Part shown: piece by piece, positions 37,769-47,239 of the stretch
How positions within the stretch are numbered: the stretch's first letter is position 1
Layout: each line of letters opens with the position of its first letter
Assembly (NCBI RefSeq): GCF_036226665.1
Contig: NZ_CP109007.1
Span: 2,210,501-2,274,500, forward strand
Source: Streptomyces sp. NBC_00691
GTDB taxonomy: Bacteria > Actinomycetota > Actinomycetes > Streptomycetales > Streptomycetaceae
Direction: 5' to 3'
Length of the DNA stretch: 64,000 nt
Program-made: the position numbers and the translations under genes
Notes under the pieces: generated by a model
The model's input: the letters and a program-made list of their open reading frames with translations, nothing else
What the model was told of the DNA's origin: nothing
Database searches by the model: none

Positions 37769-38524
37769 TCAGCGGACCGGGTGGCCGGCCCCCCGCAGCT
37801 CGTCCTTGACCTGCGAGATCCGCAGATCACCGAAGTGGAAGACGGAGGCCGCGAGGACCGCGTCCGCGCCCGCCGCCACCGCCGGCGGGAAGTCGGCGAG
37901 CTTGCCCGCTCCCCCGCTCGCGATCACCGGCACGGTCACGTGCTTGCGGACCGCCGCGATCATCTCCGTGTCGTAGCCGTCCTTGGTGCCGTCCGCGTCC
38001 ATCGAGTTGAGCAGGATCTCGCCCGCGCCCAGCTCGGCGGCCCGGTGCGCCCACTCGACGGCGTCGATGCCGGTGCCCTTGCGGCCGCCGTGCGTCGTCA
38101 CCTCGAAGGAGCCCGAGGCCGTCCGCCGGGCGTCGACCGAGAGGACGAGCACCTGGCGGCCGAAGCGCTCCGCGATCTCCTGGATCAGCTCGGGGCGTGC
38201 GATGGCCGCGGTGTTGACGCCCACCTTGTCGGCCCCGGCCCGCAGCAGCTTGTCGACGTCCTCGGCCGCACGGACGCCGCCGCCGACGGTGAGGGGGATG
38301 AAGACCTGCTCGGCGGTGCGGCGCACCACGTCGTAGGTGGTCTCCCGGTTGCCCGAGGAGGCGGTGATGTCGAGGAAGGTCAGCTCGTCGGCGCCCTCGG
38401 CGTCGTACAGCTTGGCCATCTCGACGGGGTCGCCGGCGTCCCGCAGGTTCTGGAAGTTCACGCCCTTGACGACCCGCCCGTTGTCCACGTCCAGGCAGGG
38501 GATCACGCGTACGGCGAGGCTCAT
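37769..38524 (-). CDS. hisF: Imidazole glycerol phosphate synthase cyclase subunit
   Basis: A 251-residue TIM-barrel that uses ammonia from HisH to make imidazole glycerol phosphate and AICAR. Catalytic Asp is D12 in [15 protein letters not shown] and the second is in LVLSVDARR near residue 131. Phosphate-binding GGGVRAAED is near 81 and ASGGAG near 222. It overlaps the RidA-type gene by 4 bp. Last gene of the hisD-to-hisF set. Confidence 0.97.
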   Translation of the reverse strand: MSLAVRVIPCLDVDNGRVVKGVNFQNLRDAGDPVEMAKLYDAEGADELTFLDITASSGNRETTYDVVRRTAEQVFIPLTVGGGVRAAEDVDKLLRAGADKVGVNTAAIARPELIQEIAERFGRQVLVLSVDARRTASGSFEVTTHGGRKGTGIDAVEWAHRAAELGAGEILLNSMDADGTKDGYDTEMIAAVRKHVTVPVIASGGAGKLADFPPAVAAGADAVLAASVFHFGDLRISQVKDELRGAGHPVR

Positions 38525-38919
38525 GCGCCCTCACCCCGGTAGGCCTCGACCTCGACCTCGACGACCAGGCTGGGGTCCACGAAGCCCGAGACGATGATCA
38601 TCGACGCGGCCGGGCGGACGGCGTCGAACAGCTCCTTGTGGGCGCGGCCGACCTCGTCCACGTCCCGGGCGTGGGTGATGTACATCCGGGTGCGGACCAC
38701 GTCCTCCGGGCCCAGACCGAGCTGCTTCAGGGCGTCGAAGGCCACGCGGAAGGAGTTCACCGTCTGGTCGTACGGGCCTCCGCCGGCGATCTGGCCGCCG
38801 ACCACCGACGTACAGCCCGCGACGAGGACCAGACCGTTCGGCAGCTCCACCGCGCGGGAGTAGCCGAACTGCTCCTCCCAGGGGGCCCCGGTGACGACCT
38901 TCTTCACGCCGTCGGTCAT
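38521..38919 (-). CDS. RidA/YjgF family protein
   Basis: A 132-residue YjgF/YER057c-type protein. It has the trimer interface [10 protein letters not shown] at the end, the substrate Arg in [10 protein letters not shown] near residue 87 and [13 protein letters not shown] near 32. RidA proteins deaminate reactive enamine or imine intermediates made by PLP enzymes. It sits inside the his operon between priA and hisF with 4-bp overlaps on both sides. Its role may be to remove reactive by-products from this pathway (inference). Confidence 0.87.
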   Translation of the reverse strand: MTDGVKKVVTGAPWEEQFGYSRAVELPNGLVLVAGCTSVVGGQIAGGGPYDQTVNSFRVAFDALKQLGLGPEDVVRTRMYITHARDVDEVGRAHKELFDAVRPAASMIIVSGFVDPSLVVEVEVEAYRGEGA

Positions 38920-39647
38920 ACGGAAGCCACCGCCTCCAGGGCCTCTTCGAGGGTGAACGCCTTGGCGTACAGCGCCTTGCCGACGATCGCGCCCTCGACG
39001 CCGAGCGACACCAGGCCGGACAGGGCCCGCAGGTCGTCCAGGGACGACACGCCGCCGGAGGCGACGACGGGCTTGTCGGTGGCCGCGCAGACGTTCTTCA
39101 GGAGCTCCAGGTTGGGGCCCTGGAGGGTGCCGTCCTTGGCGATGTCGGTGACGACGTAGCGGGAGCAGCCCTCGGAGTCGAGGCGGGCGAGCGTCTCGTA
39201 GAGGTCGCCGCCGTCGCGGGTCCAGCCGCGGCCGCGCAGCGTCGTGCCGCGCACGTCGAGGCCGACGGCGATCTTGTCGCCGTGCTCGGCGATGACCTTC
39301 GCCACCCACTCGGGGGTCTCCAGGGCGGCGGTGCCGAGGTTGACGCGGGTGCAGCCGGTGGCGAGGGCGGCGGCCAGGGAGGCGTCGTCGCGGATGCCGC
39401 CGGAGAGCTCGACCTTGATGTCCATGGCCTGGGCGACCTCGGCGATCAGTTGCCGGTTGTCACCGGTGCCGAAGGCGGCGTCGAGGTCGACGAGGTGCAG
39501 CCACTCGGCGCCGGAGTTCTGCCAGGCGAGGGCCGCTTCGAGCGGGGAGCCGTAGGAGGTCTCGGTGCCGGACTCGCCGTGCACCAGGCGGACGGCCTGG
39601 CCGTCGCGGACGTCGACGGCGGGGAGGAGTTCAAGCTTCTGAGCCAT
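38916..39647 (-). CDS. priA: PriA, phosphoribosyl isomerase (HisA/TrpF)
   Basis: A 243-residue TIM-barrel isomerase. In streptomycetes the HisA homologue PriA isomerises both ProFAR (histidine) and PRA (tryptophan). Here catalytic Asps are D12 in [15 protein letters not shown] and D131 in [15 protein letters not shown], matching PriA with one extra residue at the start. The trp genes in this window (trpC, trpM, trpB, trpA, trpE) include no trpF, which supports the dual role. It overlaps the RidA-type gene. Confidence 0.95.
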   Translation of the reverse strand: MAQKLELLPAVDVRDGQAVRLVHGESGTETSYGSPLEAALAWQNSGAEWLHLVDLDAAFGTGDNRQLIAEVAQAMDIKVELSGGIRDDASLAAALATGCTRVNLGTAALETPEWVAKVIAEHGDKIAVGLDVRGTTLRGRGWTRDGGDLYETLARLDSEGCSRYVVTDIAKDGTLQGPNLELLKNVCAATDKPVVASGGVSSLDDLRALSGLVSLGVEGAIVGKALYAKAFTLEEALEAVASV

Positions 39648-39649
39648 GA

Positions 39650-40297
39650 TCAGAGGGTCTCGATCCAATTGGTGAGGAGCTGGGCTCCGGCGTCGCCGGA
39701 CTTCTCGGGGTGGAACTGGGTGGCCCACAGGGCGCCGTTCTCGACGGCCGCGACGAAGGGCTCGCCGTGGGTGGCCCAGGTGACCTTGGGGGCGCGGATG
39801 TTCTTGTTGCCGACCTCGAGGGTCCACTCGCGCACCGCGTAGGAGTGCACGAAGTAGAACCGGGCGTCGGCGTCGAGGTCCGCGAACATCTCGGTGCCCT
39901 GCGGCGCGTCGACCGTGTTCCAGCCCATGTGGGGGACGACGGGGGCGTTCAACGGCTCGACCGTACCGGGCCACTCGTCGAGGCCCTCGCTCTCCACGCC
40001 GTGCTCGAAGCCGTGCGCGAAGAGGATCTGCATGCCGACGCAGATGCCCATGACGGGGCGGCCGCCGGAGAGCCGGCGGCCGATGATCCAGTCGCCGCGC
40101 GCGTCCTTCAGCCCCCGCATGCAGGCGGAGAAGGCGCCGACACCGGGGACGAGGAGTCCGTCGGCGTTCATCGCGGTGTCGTAGTCGCGGGTGATCTCGA
40201 CGTCGGCGCCGACCCGGGCGAGGGCGCGCTCGGCCGAGCGCACGTTGCCGAAGCCGTAGTCGAAGACGACGACCTTCCTGGGGGTGCTCGAGGTCAT
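39650..40297 (-). CDS. hisH: Imidazole glycerol phosphate synthase glutaminase subunit
   Basis: A 215-residue class I glutamine amidotransferase that feeds ammonia to HisF. The nucleophile is Cys in [10 protein letters not shown] near residue 86; His and Glu are in [11 protein letters not shown] near 194-196. It ends 2 bp before the priA start region and overlaps the upstream 54-residue membrane-protein gene by 4 bp. Normal length. Confidence 0.96.
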   Translation of the reverse strand: MTSSTPRKVVVFDYGFGNVRSAERALARVGADVEITRDYDTAMNADGLLVPGVGAFSACMRGLKDARGDWIIGRRLSGGRPVMGICVGMQILFAHGFEHGVESEGLDEWPGTVEPLNAPVVPHMGWNTVDAPQGTEMFADLDADARFYFVHSYAVREWTLEVGNKNIRAPKVTWATHGEPFVAAVENGALWATQFHPEKSGDAGAQLLTNWIETL

Positions 40298-40458
40298 GCC
40301 CACACGTCCAGCCGCAGCACACCGGCGGTGAGGCACATCGCGGCGCCGAAGGCGACGAGCACGACGAGGCCCTTGGGCATCTGCTGCTTGACGAAGGAGT
40401 AGATGCCGCCGAGCAGGAAGAGCCCGACGACGATGAGGATGGTGGAGAGGCCGTTCAC
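40294..40458 (-). CDS. 54-residue membrane protein inside the his operon
   Basis: A short protein, GTG start at 40458, with two hydrophobic helices ([19 protein letters not shown] and [19 protein letters not shown]) joined by KQQMPK. It overlaps hisH by 4 bp and starts 2 bp after the hisB stop, so it is fully embedded in the operon. As far as I recall, similar small proteins occur at this site in other streptomycetes. Function unknown. Confidence 0.75.
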   Translation of the reverse strand: MNGLSTILIVVGLFLLGGIYSFVKQQMPKGLVVLVAFGAAMCLTAGVLRLDVWA

Positions 40459-40460
40459 GG

Positions 40461-41054
40461 TCAGAGCGCGCCCTTCGTGGAGGGGAGGATTCCGGCGGCG
40501 CGCGGGTCGCGCTCGGAGGCGTAGCGGAGGGCGCGGGCGAACGCCTTGAACTGGCACTCCACGATGTGGTGGGCGTTGCGCCCGTACGGGACGTGGATGT
40601 GCAGCGCGATCTGGGCCTGGGCGACGAAGGACTCGAAGATGTGACGGGTCATCGTGGTGTCGTACGAGCCGATCATCGGCGCCATGTTCTCGGGCTCGGT
40701 GTGCACGAGGTACGGGCGGCCGGAGAGGTCGACGGTCACCTGGGCGAGCGACTCGTCCAGCGGGACGGTGCAGTTGCCGAAGCGGTAGATGCCGACCTTG
40801 TCGCCGAGGGCCTGCTTGAAGGCGGCACCCAGGGCGAGGGCGGTGTCCTCGATGGTGTGGTGCGAGTCGATGTGGAGGTCGCCGTCGGTCTTGACCGTGA
40901 GGTCGAACAGACCGTGCCGGCCGAGCTGGTCGAGCATGTGGTCGTAGAAGCCGACCCCGGTCGACACGTCGACCTTTCCGGTGCCGTCGAGGTCGATCTC
41001 GACGACGACGGAGGTCTCCTTGGTGGTGCGCTCTACGCGGCCTACGCGGCTCAT
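40461..41054 (-). CDS. hisB: Imidazoleglycerol-phosphate dehydratase
   Basis: A 197-residue Mn2+ enzyme, monofunctional (no phosphatase domain). Metal-binding repeats are [11 protein letters not shown] near residue 69 and [13 protein letters not shown] near 164, with [14 protein letters not shown] near 35. It catalyses the sixth step of histidine synthesis. It overlaps the hisC stop by 4 bp. Confidence 0.97.
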   Translation of the reverse strand: MSRVGRVERTTKETSVVVEIDLDGTGKVDVSTGVGFYDHMLDQLGRHGLFDLTVKTDGDLHIDSHHTIEDTALALGAAFKQALGDKVGIYRFGNCTVPLDESLAQVTVDLSGRPYLVHTEPENMAPMIGSYDTTMTRHIFESFVAQAQIALHIHVPYGRNAHHIVECQFKAFARALRYASERDPRAAGILPSTKGAL

Positions 41055-42163
41055 CGCTGCTGCTCCTTCATCAATTCACGAACCGCGTCGAGGAACGCGT
41101 CGTTCTCTTCGGGGGTGCCCGCGGTGACCCGCAGCCATCCCGGTACGCCGTTGTCCCGGACCAGGACGCCCCGGTCGAGGATCCGCTGCCAGGCCTCGTG
41201 GGTGTCGGGGAACTTCCCGAACTGCACGAAGTTGGCGTCCGAGTCGGTGACCTCGTAGCCGATCCCCCGCAGCTCGGTGACGAGCCGGTCGCGCTCGGCC
41301 TTGAGCTGCTCGACGTACCCGAGGAGGGTGTCGGTGTGCTCCAGGGCGGCGAGCGCGGTCGCCTGGGTGACGGCGGAGAGGTGGTACGGCAGCCGGACCA
41401 GCTGGACGGCGTCGACCACGGCCGGGTGGGCGGCGAGGTAGCCGAGCCGCAGTCCGGCGGCGCCGAAGGCCTTGGACATGGTCCGGGAGACCACCAGGTT
41501 CGGACGGGCCTCGATGAGGGGCAGCAGCGAGTCCCGGTGGCTGAACTCCACGTACGCCTCGTCCACGACGACCATCGAGGGCTTGGCCGCCTGGGCCGCC
41601 TCGTACAGGGCGACGACGGTGTCGGCGGCGACCGCGGTGCCGGTGGGGTTGTTCGGCGAGGTGACGAACACGACGTCGGGCCGGTGCTCGGCGATGGCCG
41701 CGGCGGCGGCCTCCACGTCGATGGTGAAGTCCTCGTTGCGCGGGCCCGAGATCCAGCCGGTGCCGGTGCCGCGGGCGATCAGGGCGTGCATCGAGTACGA
41801 GGGCTCGAAGCCGATCGCGGTACGGCCCGGGCCGCCGAAGGTCTGCAGCAGCTGCTGGAGGACCTCGTTGGACCCGTTGGCCGCCCAGACGTTCTCGGCG
41901 GTGACCCGGTGCCCGCCGGTGCGGGTGAGGTAGCGGGCGAGTTCGGTACGGAGCTCGACCGCGTCCCGGTCGGGGTAGCGGTTGAGGGTACGGGCGGCCT
42001 CGGCGACGCGCTCCGCGATGCGGGCGACGAGCGGCTCGGGCAGCGGGTACGGGTTCTCGTTGGTGTTCAGCTGGACGGGGACGTCGAGCTGGGGCGCGCC
42101 GTAGGGGGACTTGCCCTTCAGCTCGTCCCGGACGGGGAGGTCGTCGATCCGGATCTCGGTCAC
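41051..42163 (-). CDS. hisC: Histidinol-phosphate aminotransferase
   Basis: A 370-residue PLP aminotransferase of fold type I. The PLP Lys is in [17 protein letters not shown] near residue 232, the Asp in [10 protein letters not shown] near 205, with TSPNNPTGT near 173 and the N-terminal [10 protein letters not shown] near 33. GTG at 42163 overlaps the hisD stop by 4 bp; an in-frame ATG at 42181 with GAGG upstream would add six residues. Seventh step of histidine synthesis. Confidence 0.96.
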   Translation of the reverse strand: MTEIRIDDLPVRDELKGKSPYGAPQLDVPVQLNTNENPYPLPEPLVARIAERVAEAARTLNRYPDRDAVELRTELARYLTRTGGHRVTAENVWAANGSNEVLQQLLQTFGGPGRTAIGFEPSYSMHALIARGTGTGWISGPRNEDFTIDVEAAAAAIAEHRPDVVFVTSPNNPTGTAVAADTVVALYEAAQAAKPSMVVVDEAYVEFSHRDSLLPLIEARPNLVVSRTMSKAFGAAGLRLGYLAAHPAVVDAVQLVRLPYHLSAVTQATALAALEHTDTLLGYVEQLKAERDRLVTELRGIGYEVTDSDANFVQFGKFPDTHEAWQRILDRGVLVRDNGVPGWLRVTAGTPEENDAFLDAVRELMKEQQR

Positions 42164-43512
42164 TTCTGGGGGACCTTCCATCCGAACCTCGCCTTGATCG
42201 CGGCGCCGTGGGCGGGGAGGTCCTCCGCCTCGGCGAGGGTCACCACGTGTTGTGCCACGTCGGCGAGCGCGTCGCGCGTGTAGTCCACGATGTGCACCCC
42301 GCGCAGGAAGGACTGCACGGAGAGGCCCGAGGAGTGGCAGGCGCAGCCGCCGGTGGGCAGGACGTGGTTGGAGCCCGCGCAGTAGTCGCCGAGGGAGACG
42401 GGCGCCCAGGGGCCGACGAAGATCGCGCCGGCGTTGCGGACGCGGTCGGCGACGGCCGGGGCGTCGCGGGTCTGGATCTCCAGGTGCTCCGCGCCGTAGG
42501 CGTCGACGACCTTGAGGCCGTCGGCCAGGTCGCGGACGAGGACGATCGCGGACTGGCGGCCGGCCAGGGCAGGGACGATCCGGTCGTCGACGTGCTTGGA
42601 GGCGGCGACCTGGGTCTTCAGCTCGGCCTCGGTGGCGGCGGCCAGCTCGTCCGAGTCGGTGACGAGGACGGAGGCGGCCATCGGGTCGTGCTCGGCCTGG
42701 CTGATGAGGTCGGCGGCGACGTGCACGGGGTCGGCGGTGGAGTCCGCGAGAATCGCGATCTCCGTCGGGCCGGCCTCGGCGTCGATGCCGATCCGGCCCT
42801 TGAGGAGGCGCTTGGCGGCGGCCACGTAGATGTTGCCGGGGCCGGTGACCAGGTTGACGGGGGCGCAGCCGGACCCGGCGTCGGCGCCGTCCGCGCTGCT
42901 CAGGGTCCCGTAGGCGAACATGGCGATCGCCTGGGCGCCGCCGGCGGCGTAGACCTCGTCGACGCCGAGCAGGGCGCAGGCGGCGAGGATCGTCGGGTGC
43001 GGGAGCCCGCCGAAGTCCTTCTGCGGGGGCGAGGCGACGGCCACGCCCTCGACGCCGGCCTCCTGGGCCGGGACGACGTTCATCACGACGGAGGACGGGT
43101 AGACCGAGCGGCCGCCCGGCACGTACAGACCGACGCGCTCGACCGGGATCCACTTCTCGGTGACCGTGCCGCCGGGGACGACCTGGGTGGTGTGGGTGGT
43201 GCGCCGCTGCTCGCGGTGCACCATGCGGGCGCGCCGGATGGACTCCTCGAGGGCGGCGCGGACGGCCGGGTCGAGCTCGTCGAGGGCGCGGTCGATCGCC
43301 TCGGTGGGGACGCGCAGGCCCGGGACACGGACGCCGTCGAATTTCTCCCCGTAGTCGATCACCGCGGCCGCGCCATGATGCCTGACGTCCTCGCAGATCG
43401 GCCGCACCGTCTCCAGGGCGGCTTCCACGTCGAACTCGGCACGGGGCAGCAGGTCGCGCAGGGCGGAACCCTCGGGGAGGGCCTCGCCGCGCAGATCGAT
43501 TCGAGAGATCAC
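42160..43512 (-). CDS. hisD: Histidinol dehydrogenase
   Basis: A 450-residue Zn2+- and NAD-dependent enzyme that oxidises histidinol to histidine in two steps. Family motifs are [16 protein letters not shown] near residue 130, [14 protein letters not shown] near 212, [12 protein letters not shown] near 258, and [19 protein letters not shown] near 377, which carries the catalytic His. The start is GTG at 43512. It heads the operon. A perfect 10-bp inverted repeat lies 36-60 bp upstream. Confidence 0.97.
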   Translation of the reverse strand: MISRIDLRGEALPEGSALRDLLPRAEFDVEAALETVRPICEDVRHHGAAAVIDYGEKFDGVRVPGLRVPTEAIDRALDELDPAVRAALEESIRRARMVHREQRRTTHTTQVVPGGTVTEKWIPVERVGLYVPGGRSVYPSSVVMNVVPAQEAGVEGVAVASPPQKDFGGLPHPTILAACALLGVDEVYAAGGAQAIAMFAYGTLSSADGADAGSGCAPVNLVTGPGNIYVAAAKRLLKGRIGIDAEAGPTEIAILADSTADPVHVAADLISQAEHDPMAASVLVTDSDELAAATEAELKTQVAASKHVDDRIVPALAGRQSAIVLVRDLADGLKVVDAYGAEHLEIQTRDAPAVADRVRNAGAIFVGPWAPVSLGDYCAGSNHVLPTGGCACHSSGLSVQSFLRGVHIVDYTRDALADVAQHVVTLAEAEDLPAHGAAIKARFGWKVPQK

Positions 43513-43547
43513 GGGTCAATTCTCTCAGACGGCCCACAGCGCCGGAC

Positions 43548-43572
43548 GCCCGTATCAATGGCTGATACGGGC
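43548..43572. promoter_or_regulatory. Perfect 10-bp inverted repeat upstream of hisD
   Basis: GCCCGTATCA (43548-43557) and TGATACGGGC (43563-43572) with a 5-nt spacer. It lies in the divergent gap between hisD (start 43512) and the membrane-protein gene (start 43727), in the expected hisD promoter zone. Symmetry and spacing are those of a dimeric repressor site; the protein that would bind is not in the window. Confidence 0.65.
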
Positions 43573-43726
43573 CACACTGGCGTCTTGTCGCCACTCCTGA
43601 CCGTTAGCGTTCAGCCCGTCACTCAGCGGGAAGAACGGCTGTACGAATCCACGGGACCACCGGAGACCGAACGACACCGGAGTCGCGGAATCGTGCGAGC
43701 GGATCGTGGACATGAGGGGGGCGGCG

Positions 43727-45331
43727 GTGACCGAGCCGCACGAGGACGGGATGCCGGACGGTCTCACAGGCCCGGAGCGGGCGGTGTGGCGGGCGTTCGT
43801 CGTCGGCAGGACGTGCGATCTCACGGAGGGGATCGCCGAGCGGGACGACCCCTTCGGGGAACGGGACTGGGGGGAGGAGCGGAGCGTCCGCGCCGATGTG
43901 GTGGCGCTGCTGCTGCTCGCCGGACCGCCGGCCAGATCCGGGCGGGTGGCAGCGCTGAAGCTGCGCGGCGTGCGGATCACCGGCGTGCTGAACCTGGCGG
44001 GCGGGACGATAGGGCCGTACGTGGAGCTGCACGGCTGCCGGTTCGACGGCGAGGTGGTGCTGCCGGAGGCCCGGTTCGGCACACTGCGGATGGTCGAGTG
44101 CGCCCTGCCGCGCCTGGAGGCGGCCCGGCTGCACACCGAGGGGGACCTGCACCTGCCCCGCTGCCGGGTGCGGTGGGGCATCCGGCTCACCGACGCGCAG
44201 ATCGGCACGGACCTGCTCGTCAACCAGATCCAGGTCTGGCCGGACCGGCGCGGCCGGGCCATCACCGCGGACGGGATGGTGGTCGCCCAGGACCTCCAGG
44301 CCGAGCTGATCGAGACGTACGGGGAACTGAGCCTGCGCGGGGCGAAGATCGGCGTGTCGCTCAGTCTGCGGGGCAGTGTGCTGCGCGGCGCGCAGGGCCG
44401 CCGGGCGTTCAACGCACCGCAGCTGACGGTGGAGCGCTCGCTCTATCTGAACGCGGCCTGGGTGTACGAGGAGTCGGGGACGGCGGGGCAGAGCTCGGCC
44501 ACCCCGCCCTACGGGGTGACGCCCGCCCAGGGCGCCCACCGCAAGCCGGTCGAGTTCCACGGCGGGGTCCGGCTCGACGACGGGCGCTTCGGTGACGCGG
44601 TGGACCTCCACCACGCCCGGTTCCTGCTCAGCGGGGCGCGCCGGGAGGAGGTCTCGCTGCGCCGGATCGTCACCCCGGAGCTCCGGTTCAGCGGCGAGCG
44701 TCCGGAGGAGGGACGCGTCGTGCTCAACGGCGCGAAGGTCGTCACCCTGATCGACCTGTCGACCAGCTGGCCGGGGCCCGGCGGGCTCGCGATGGGCGGC
44801 TTCGCCTACGAGAACCTCGTGCCGTACGGGCACTTCCCGCTGGCCCGGCGCCTGGAGTGGGTGGCGGCGGCGACCCCGGAGTACGCCCCCGAGCCGTACG
44901 AACGCCTGGCGACGGTCCTGCGGGGCAGCGGGGAGGACGCCGACGCCCGCGAGGTGCTGCTGGCCAAGCAGCGGCGCAGACGCGAGACCCTCCCGGTGGC
45001 GGGGAAGCTCTGGGGCTACGTCCAGGACTGGACCGTGGCCTACGGCTACCGGCCGGGCCGGGCGGCGCTGTGGATGGCGGTCCTGTGGGCGGCGGGCACG
45101 GTGGCCTTCTCCCACTACCGCCCGATACCGCTGAAGGCGGAGGAGGCCCCCGAGTGGAACGGCCCGCTGTACGCGCTCGATCTACTCCTCCCGGTGATCA
45201 ACCTCGGCCAGGACGGCTACTGGCGCCTGGAGGGGATGTGGCAGTGGGCGGCGGCGGTGCTGATCCTGCTGGGCTGGATCCTGGCGACGACGGTGGCGGC
45301 CGGGGCGACCCGGCTGCTGAGCAGGGGGTGA
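43727..45331 (+). CDS. Membrane protein with repeat-rich N-terminal region, function unknown
   Basis: A 534-residue protein. About 350 residues look like a solenoid of short strands (LKLRGVRITGVLNLAGG, SLRGAKIGVSLSLRGSVLRG, LNGAKVVTLIDLS), similar to pentapeptide or beta-helix repeats. The C-terminal third has AVLWAAGTVAFSHYRPIP and AAAVLILLGWILATTVAAGA, two membrane helices with a loop between. Streptomyces homologues are often labelled oxidoreductase without support. GTG at 43727 has a very strong GAGGGGGG upstream; GTG 43706 and ATG 43712 are in frame. No catalytic motif recognised. Confidence 0.7.
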   Translation: MTEPHEDGMPDGLTGPERAVWRAFVVGRTCDLTEGIAERDDPFGERDWGEERSVRADVVALLLLAGPPARSGRVAALKLRGVRITGVLNLAGGTIGPYVELHGCRFDGEVVLPEARFGTLRMVECALPRLEAARLHTEGDLHLPRCRVRWGIRLTDAQIGTDLLVNQIQVWPDRRGRAITADGMVVAQDLQAELIETYGELSLRGAKIGVSLSLRGSVLRGAQGRRAFNAPQLTVERSLYLNAAWVYEESGTAGQSSATPPYGVTPAQGAHRKPVEFHGGVRLDDGRFGDAVDLHHARFLLSGARREEVSLRRIVTPELRFSGERPEEGRVVLNGAKVVTLIDLSTSWPGPGGLAMGGFAYENLVPYGHFPLARRLEWVAAATPEYAPEPYERLATVLRGSGEDADAREVLLAKQRRRRETLPVAGKLWGYVQDWTVAYGYRPGRAALWMAVLWAAGTVAFSHYRPIPLKAEEAPEWNGPLYALDLLLPVINLGQDGYWRLEGMWQWAAAVLILLGWILATTVAAGATRLLSRG

Positions 45332-45442
45332 GGCGACGCGGAGGAGGATTGGTGGAGGCGGCGGGCGGCGGCGAAGGTTTGGTGAGCGGGCCGTGAGACC
45401 GGCTGCAGCGGAGGCAGGGGCCGGGGGACAATACGTTGCACC

Positions 45443-46477
45443 ATGTCCTTGCTCCGTGCCCTGATGGGCGCCGTCCGTTCGTTCCGGCACAGCCCGCGGC
45501 CCGCCGCCGGGTTCGTGCCGGACGACGACGTGCTGCTCGACGCCCCGGACGAGCGGCTCGCACCCGCCCTGGTCGCCGCCGCCCTGGCCGACCCGGAGCC
45601 CGCGGCGAAGCTGCTCGCCACCACCCGGGACGCCGGCGAGTGGGAGGACCGCGACCGGTACGTCACCCGGTTCGCCACCTTCGCGTACAGCAGGGACGAC
45701 TGGCTGACCCACTGGCTCTCCGCCGCGCCCCGCGATCCCGACGCCCTGCTCGTCACCGCGCAGCTCGCCGTCCGCCGGGCCTGGGAGTCGCCCGCGCGTG
45801 CCGAGCGGCTGCGCGAACTCACACCGCTGATCCGGGCGATGGCCGAGGAGGCGCCGCACGACCCGGTGCCGTGGCGGCTCGCCCTGGACCACGCGCGCGG
45901 GGCGCACGCCGGGCCCACCGTCTTCGAGTCGCTCTGGGAGCAGGCGGTGCGCCGCTCCCCGCACCACTACGGCTGCCATGTCGCGGCGCTCAAATACCTG
46001 TCGGCGCAGTGGTACGGCTCGCACCGGGCCGCCTTCGACTTCGCCGAACAGGCGGCCGACGACGCCGCACCGGACTCGCTCGTACGGGCGCTGCCGGTCC
46101 GTGCCGCCTACGACCGGCTCCGGGTGGCGCCGGACGCGTCCGTGCCGGACGCGCGGATCGACCGGGCGGCGGACCGGGCCCTGGTCCTGTCGGCGGTCTT
46201 CCCGACGGGCGACCCGTGGCCCGCCGAGGTCCGCAACCTGCTGGCGTACGTGCTGGTGGAGCGGGCGCGGTGGGAGGAGGCGCGGGCCGAGTTCGGCCGG
46301 ATCGGGGTCCACGCGACCTCCTTCCCGTGGGGAGCCGCGCGGGGTGCCGTACGCGAGGATCCGCTGCGCAGGTTCCTCGCCGTGCGGGACATGGCCAGGA
46401 CCGAGCCGGCCCGTCGTACCCCTCTGCGGGACGCCGGAGAGGGACGGGCCGGACGGGGCGGGCCCGGCGGCCATTAG
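45443..46477 (+). CDS. Hypothetical protein, helical (TPR-like)
   Basis: A 344-residue soluble protein with no motif I recognise. It is built of paired amphipathic helices rich in Ala, Arg and Glu (LDHARGAHAGPTVFESLWEQ, HYGCHVAALKYLSAQWYG, NLLAYVLVERARWEEARAEF), suggesting TPR-like repeats and a scaffold role. The C-terminus is a Gly/Arg-rich tail. It ends 10 bp before the LON-domain gene on the same strand, so co-transcription is likely. Confidence 0.7.
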   Translation: MSLLRALMGAVRSFRHSPRPAAGFVPDDDVLLDAPDERLAPALVAAALADPEPAAKLLATTRDAGEWEDRDRYVTRFATFAYSRDDWLTHWLSAAPRDPDALLVTAQLAVRRAWESPARAERLRELTPLIRAMAEEAPHDPVPWRLALDHARGAHAGPTVFESLWEQAVRRSPHHYGCHVAALKYLSAQWYGSHRAAFDFAEQAADDAAPDSLVRALPVRAAYDRLRVAPDASVPDARIDRAADRALVLSAVFPTGDPWPAEVRNLLAYVLVERARWEEARAEFGRIGVHATSFPWGAARGAVREDPLRRFLAVRDMARTEPARRTPLRDAGEGRAGRGGPGGH

Positions 46478-46487
46478 GCTGACCGCT

Positions 46488-47225
46488 GTGACCACCGCTC
46501 GCCTGCCTCTCTTCCCGCTCAACGCGGTGCTGTTCCCGGGCCTCGTGCTGCCGCTGAACGTCTTCGAGGAGCGTTATCGCGCCATGATGCGCGAGCTGCT
46601 CACGATCGACGACTCGGAGCCGCGCCGCTTCGCCGTCGTCGCCATCCGCGACGGCCGCGAGGTCGCCCCGACGGCCCCCGGCATGCCGGACCAGACGGCG
46701 CTGCCGGAGAAGGGCCCGGCCGCGGGCTTCGGCTCCGACCCCATCCAGTCCTTCCACCGGGTCGGCTGCGTCGCCGACGCGGTGCAGATCCGGGAGCGCG
46801 CCGACGGCAGCTTCGAGGTGACGGCCACCGGCACGACCCGGGTGAAGCTGCTGTCCGTCGACGCGAGCGGGCCGTTCCTGGTCGCCGAGGTCGAAGACAT
46901 CCCGGAGGAGCAGGGCGAGGAGGCCGGCAGCCTCTCCGAGGGCGTGCTGCGGGCCTTCCGCAGCTACCAGAAGCGGCTGGCCGGGGCGCGGGAGCGTTCG
47001 CTGACCACGAGCGAGCTGCCGGACGACCCGTCGGTGGTGTCGTACCTGGTCGCGGCGGCGGCGGTGCTCGACACGCCGTCGAAGCAGCGGCTGCTCCAGG
47101 CCCCGGACACGGCGACCCGGCTGCGGGAGGAGCTGACCCTGCTGCGCGCGGAGACGGCGGTCCTGCGGCATCTGCCGTCGCTGCCGGCGGTGGACCTGAC
47201 GCAGGCCCCGACGTACCCGAACTGA
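46488..47225 (+). CDS. LON peptidase substrate-binding domain protein
   Basis: A 245-residue protein beginning TTARLPLFPLNAVLFPGLVL then NVFEERYRAMMREL, the typical LON N-terminal domain (PUA-like fold) without ATPase or protease domains. It continues with the RRFAVVAIRDGREV strand and a helical C-terminal part. Stand-alone members are common in actinobacteria; likely a protein-binding adaptor, function unproven. The start is GTG at 46488. Followed after 14 bp by the YbaK gene. Confidence 0.85.
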   Translation: MTTARLPLFPLNAVLFPGLVLPLNVFEERYRAMMRELLTIDDSEPRRFAVVAIRDGREVAPTAPGMPDQTALPEKGPAAGFGSDPIQSFHRVGCVADAVQIRERADGSFEVTATGTTRVKLLSVDASGPFLVAEVEDIPEEQGEEAGSLSEGVLRAFRSYQKRLAGARERSLTTSELPDDPSVVSYLVAAAAVLDTPSKQRLLQAPDTATRLREELTLLRAETAVLRHLPSLPAVDLTQAPTYPN

Positions 47226-47239
47226 GGAAGAACGCGCGC

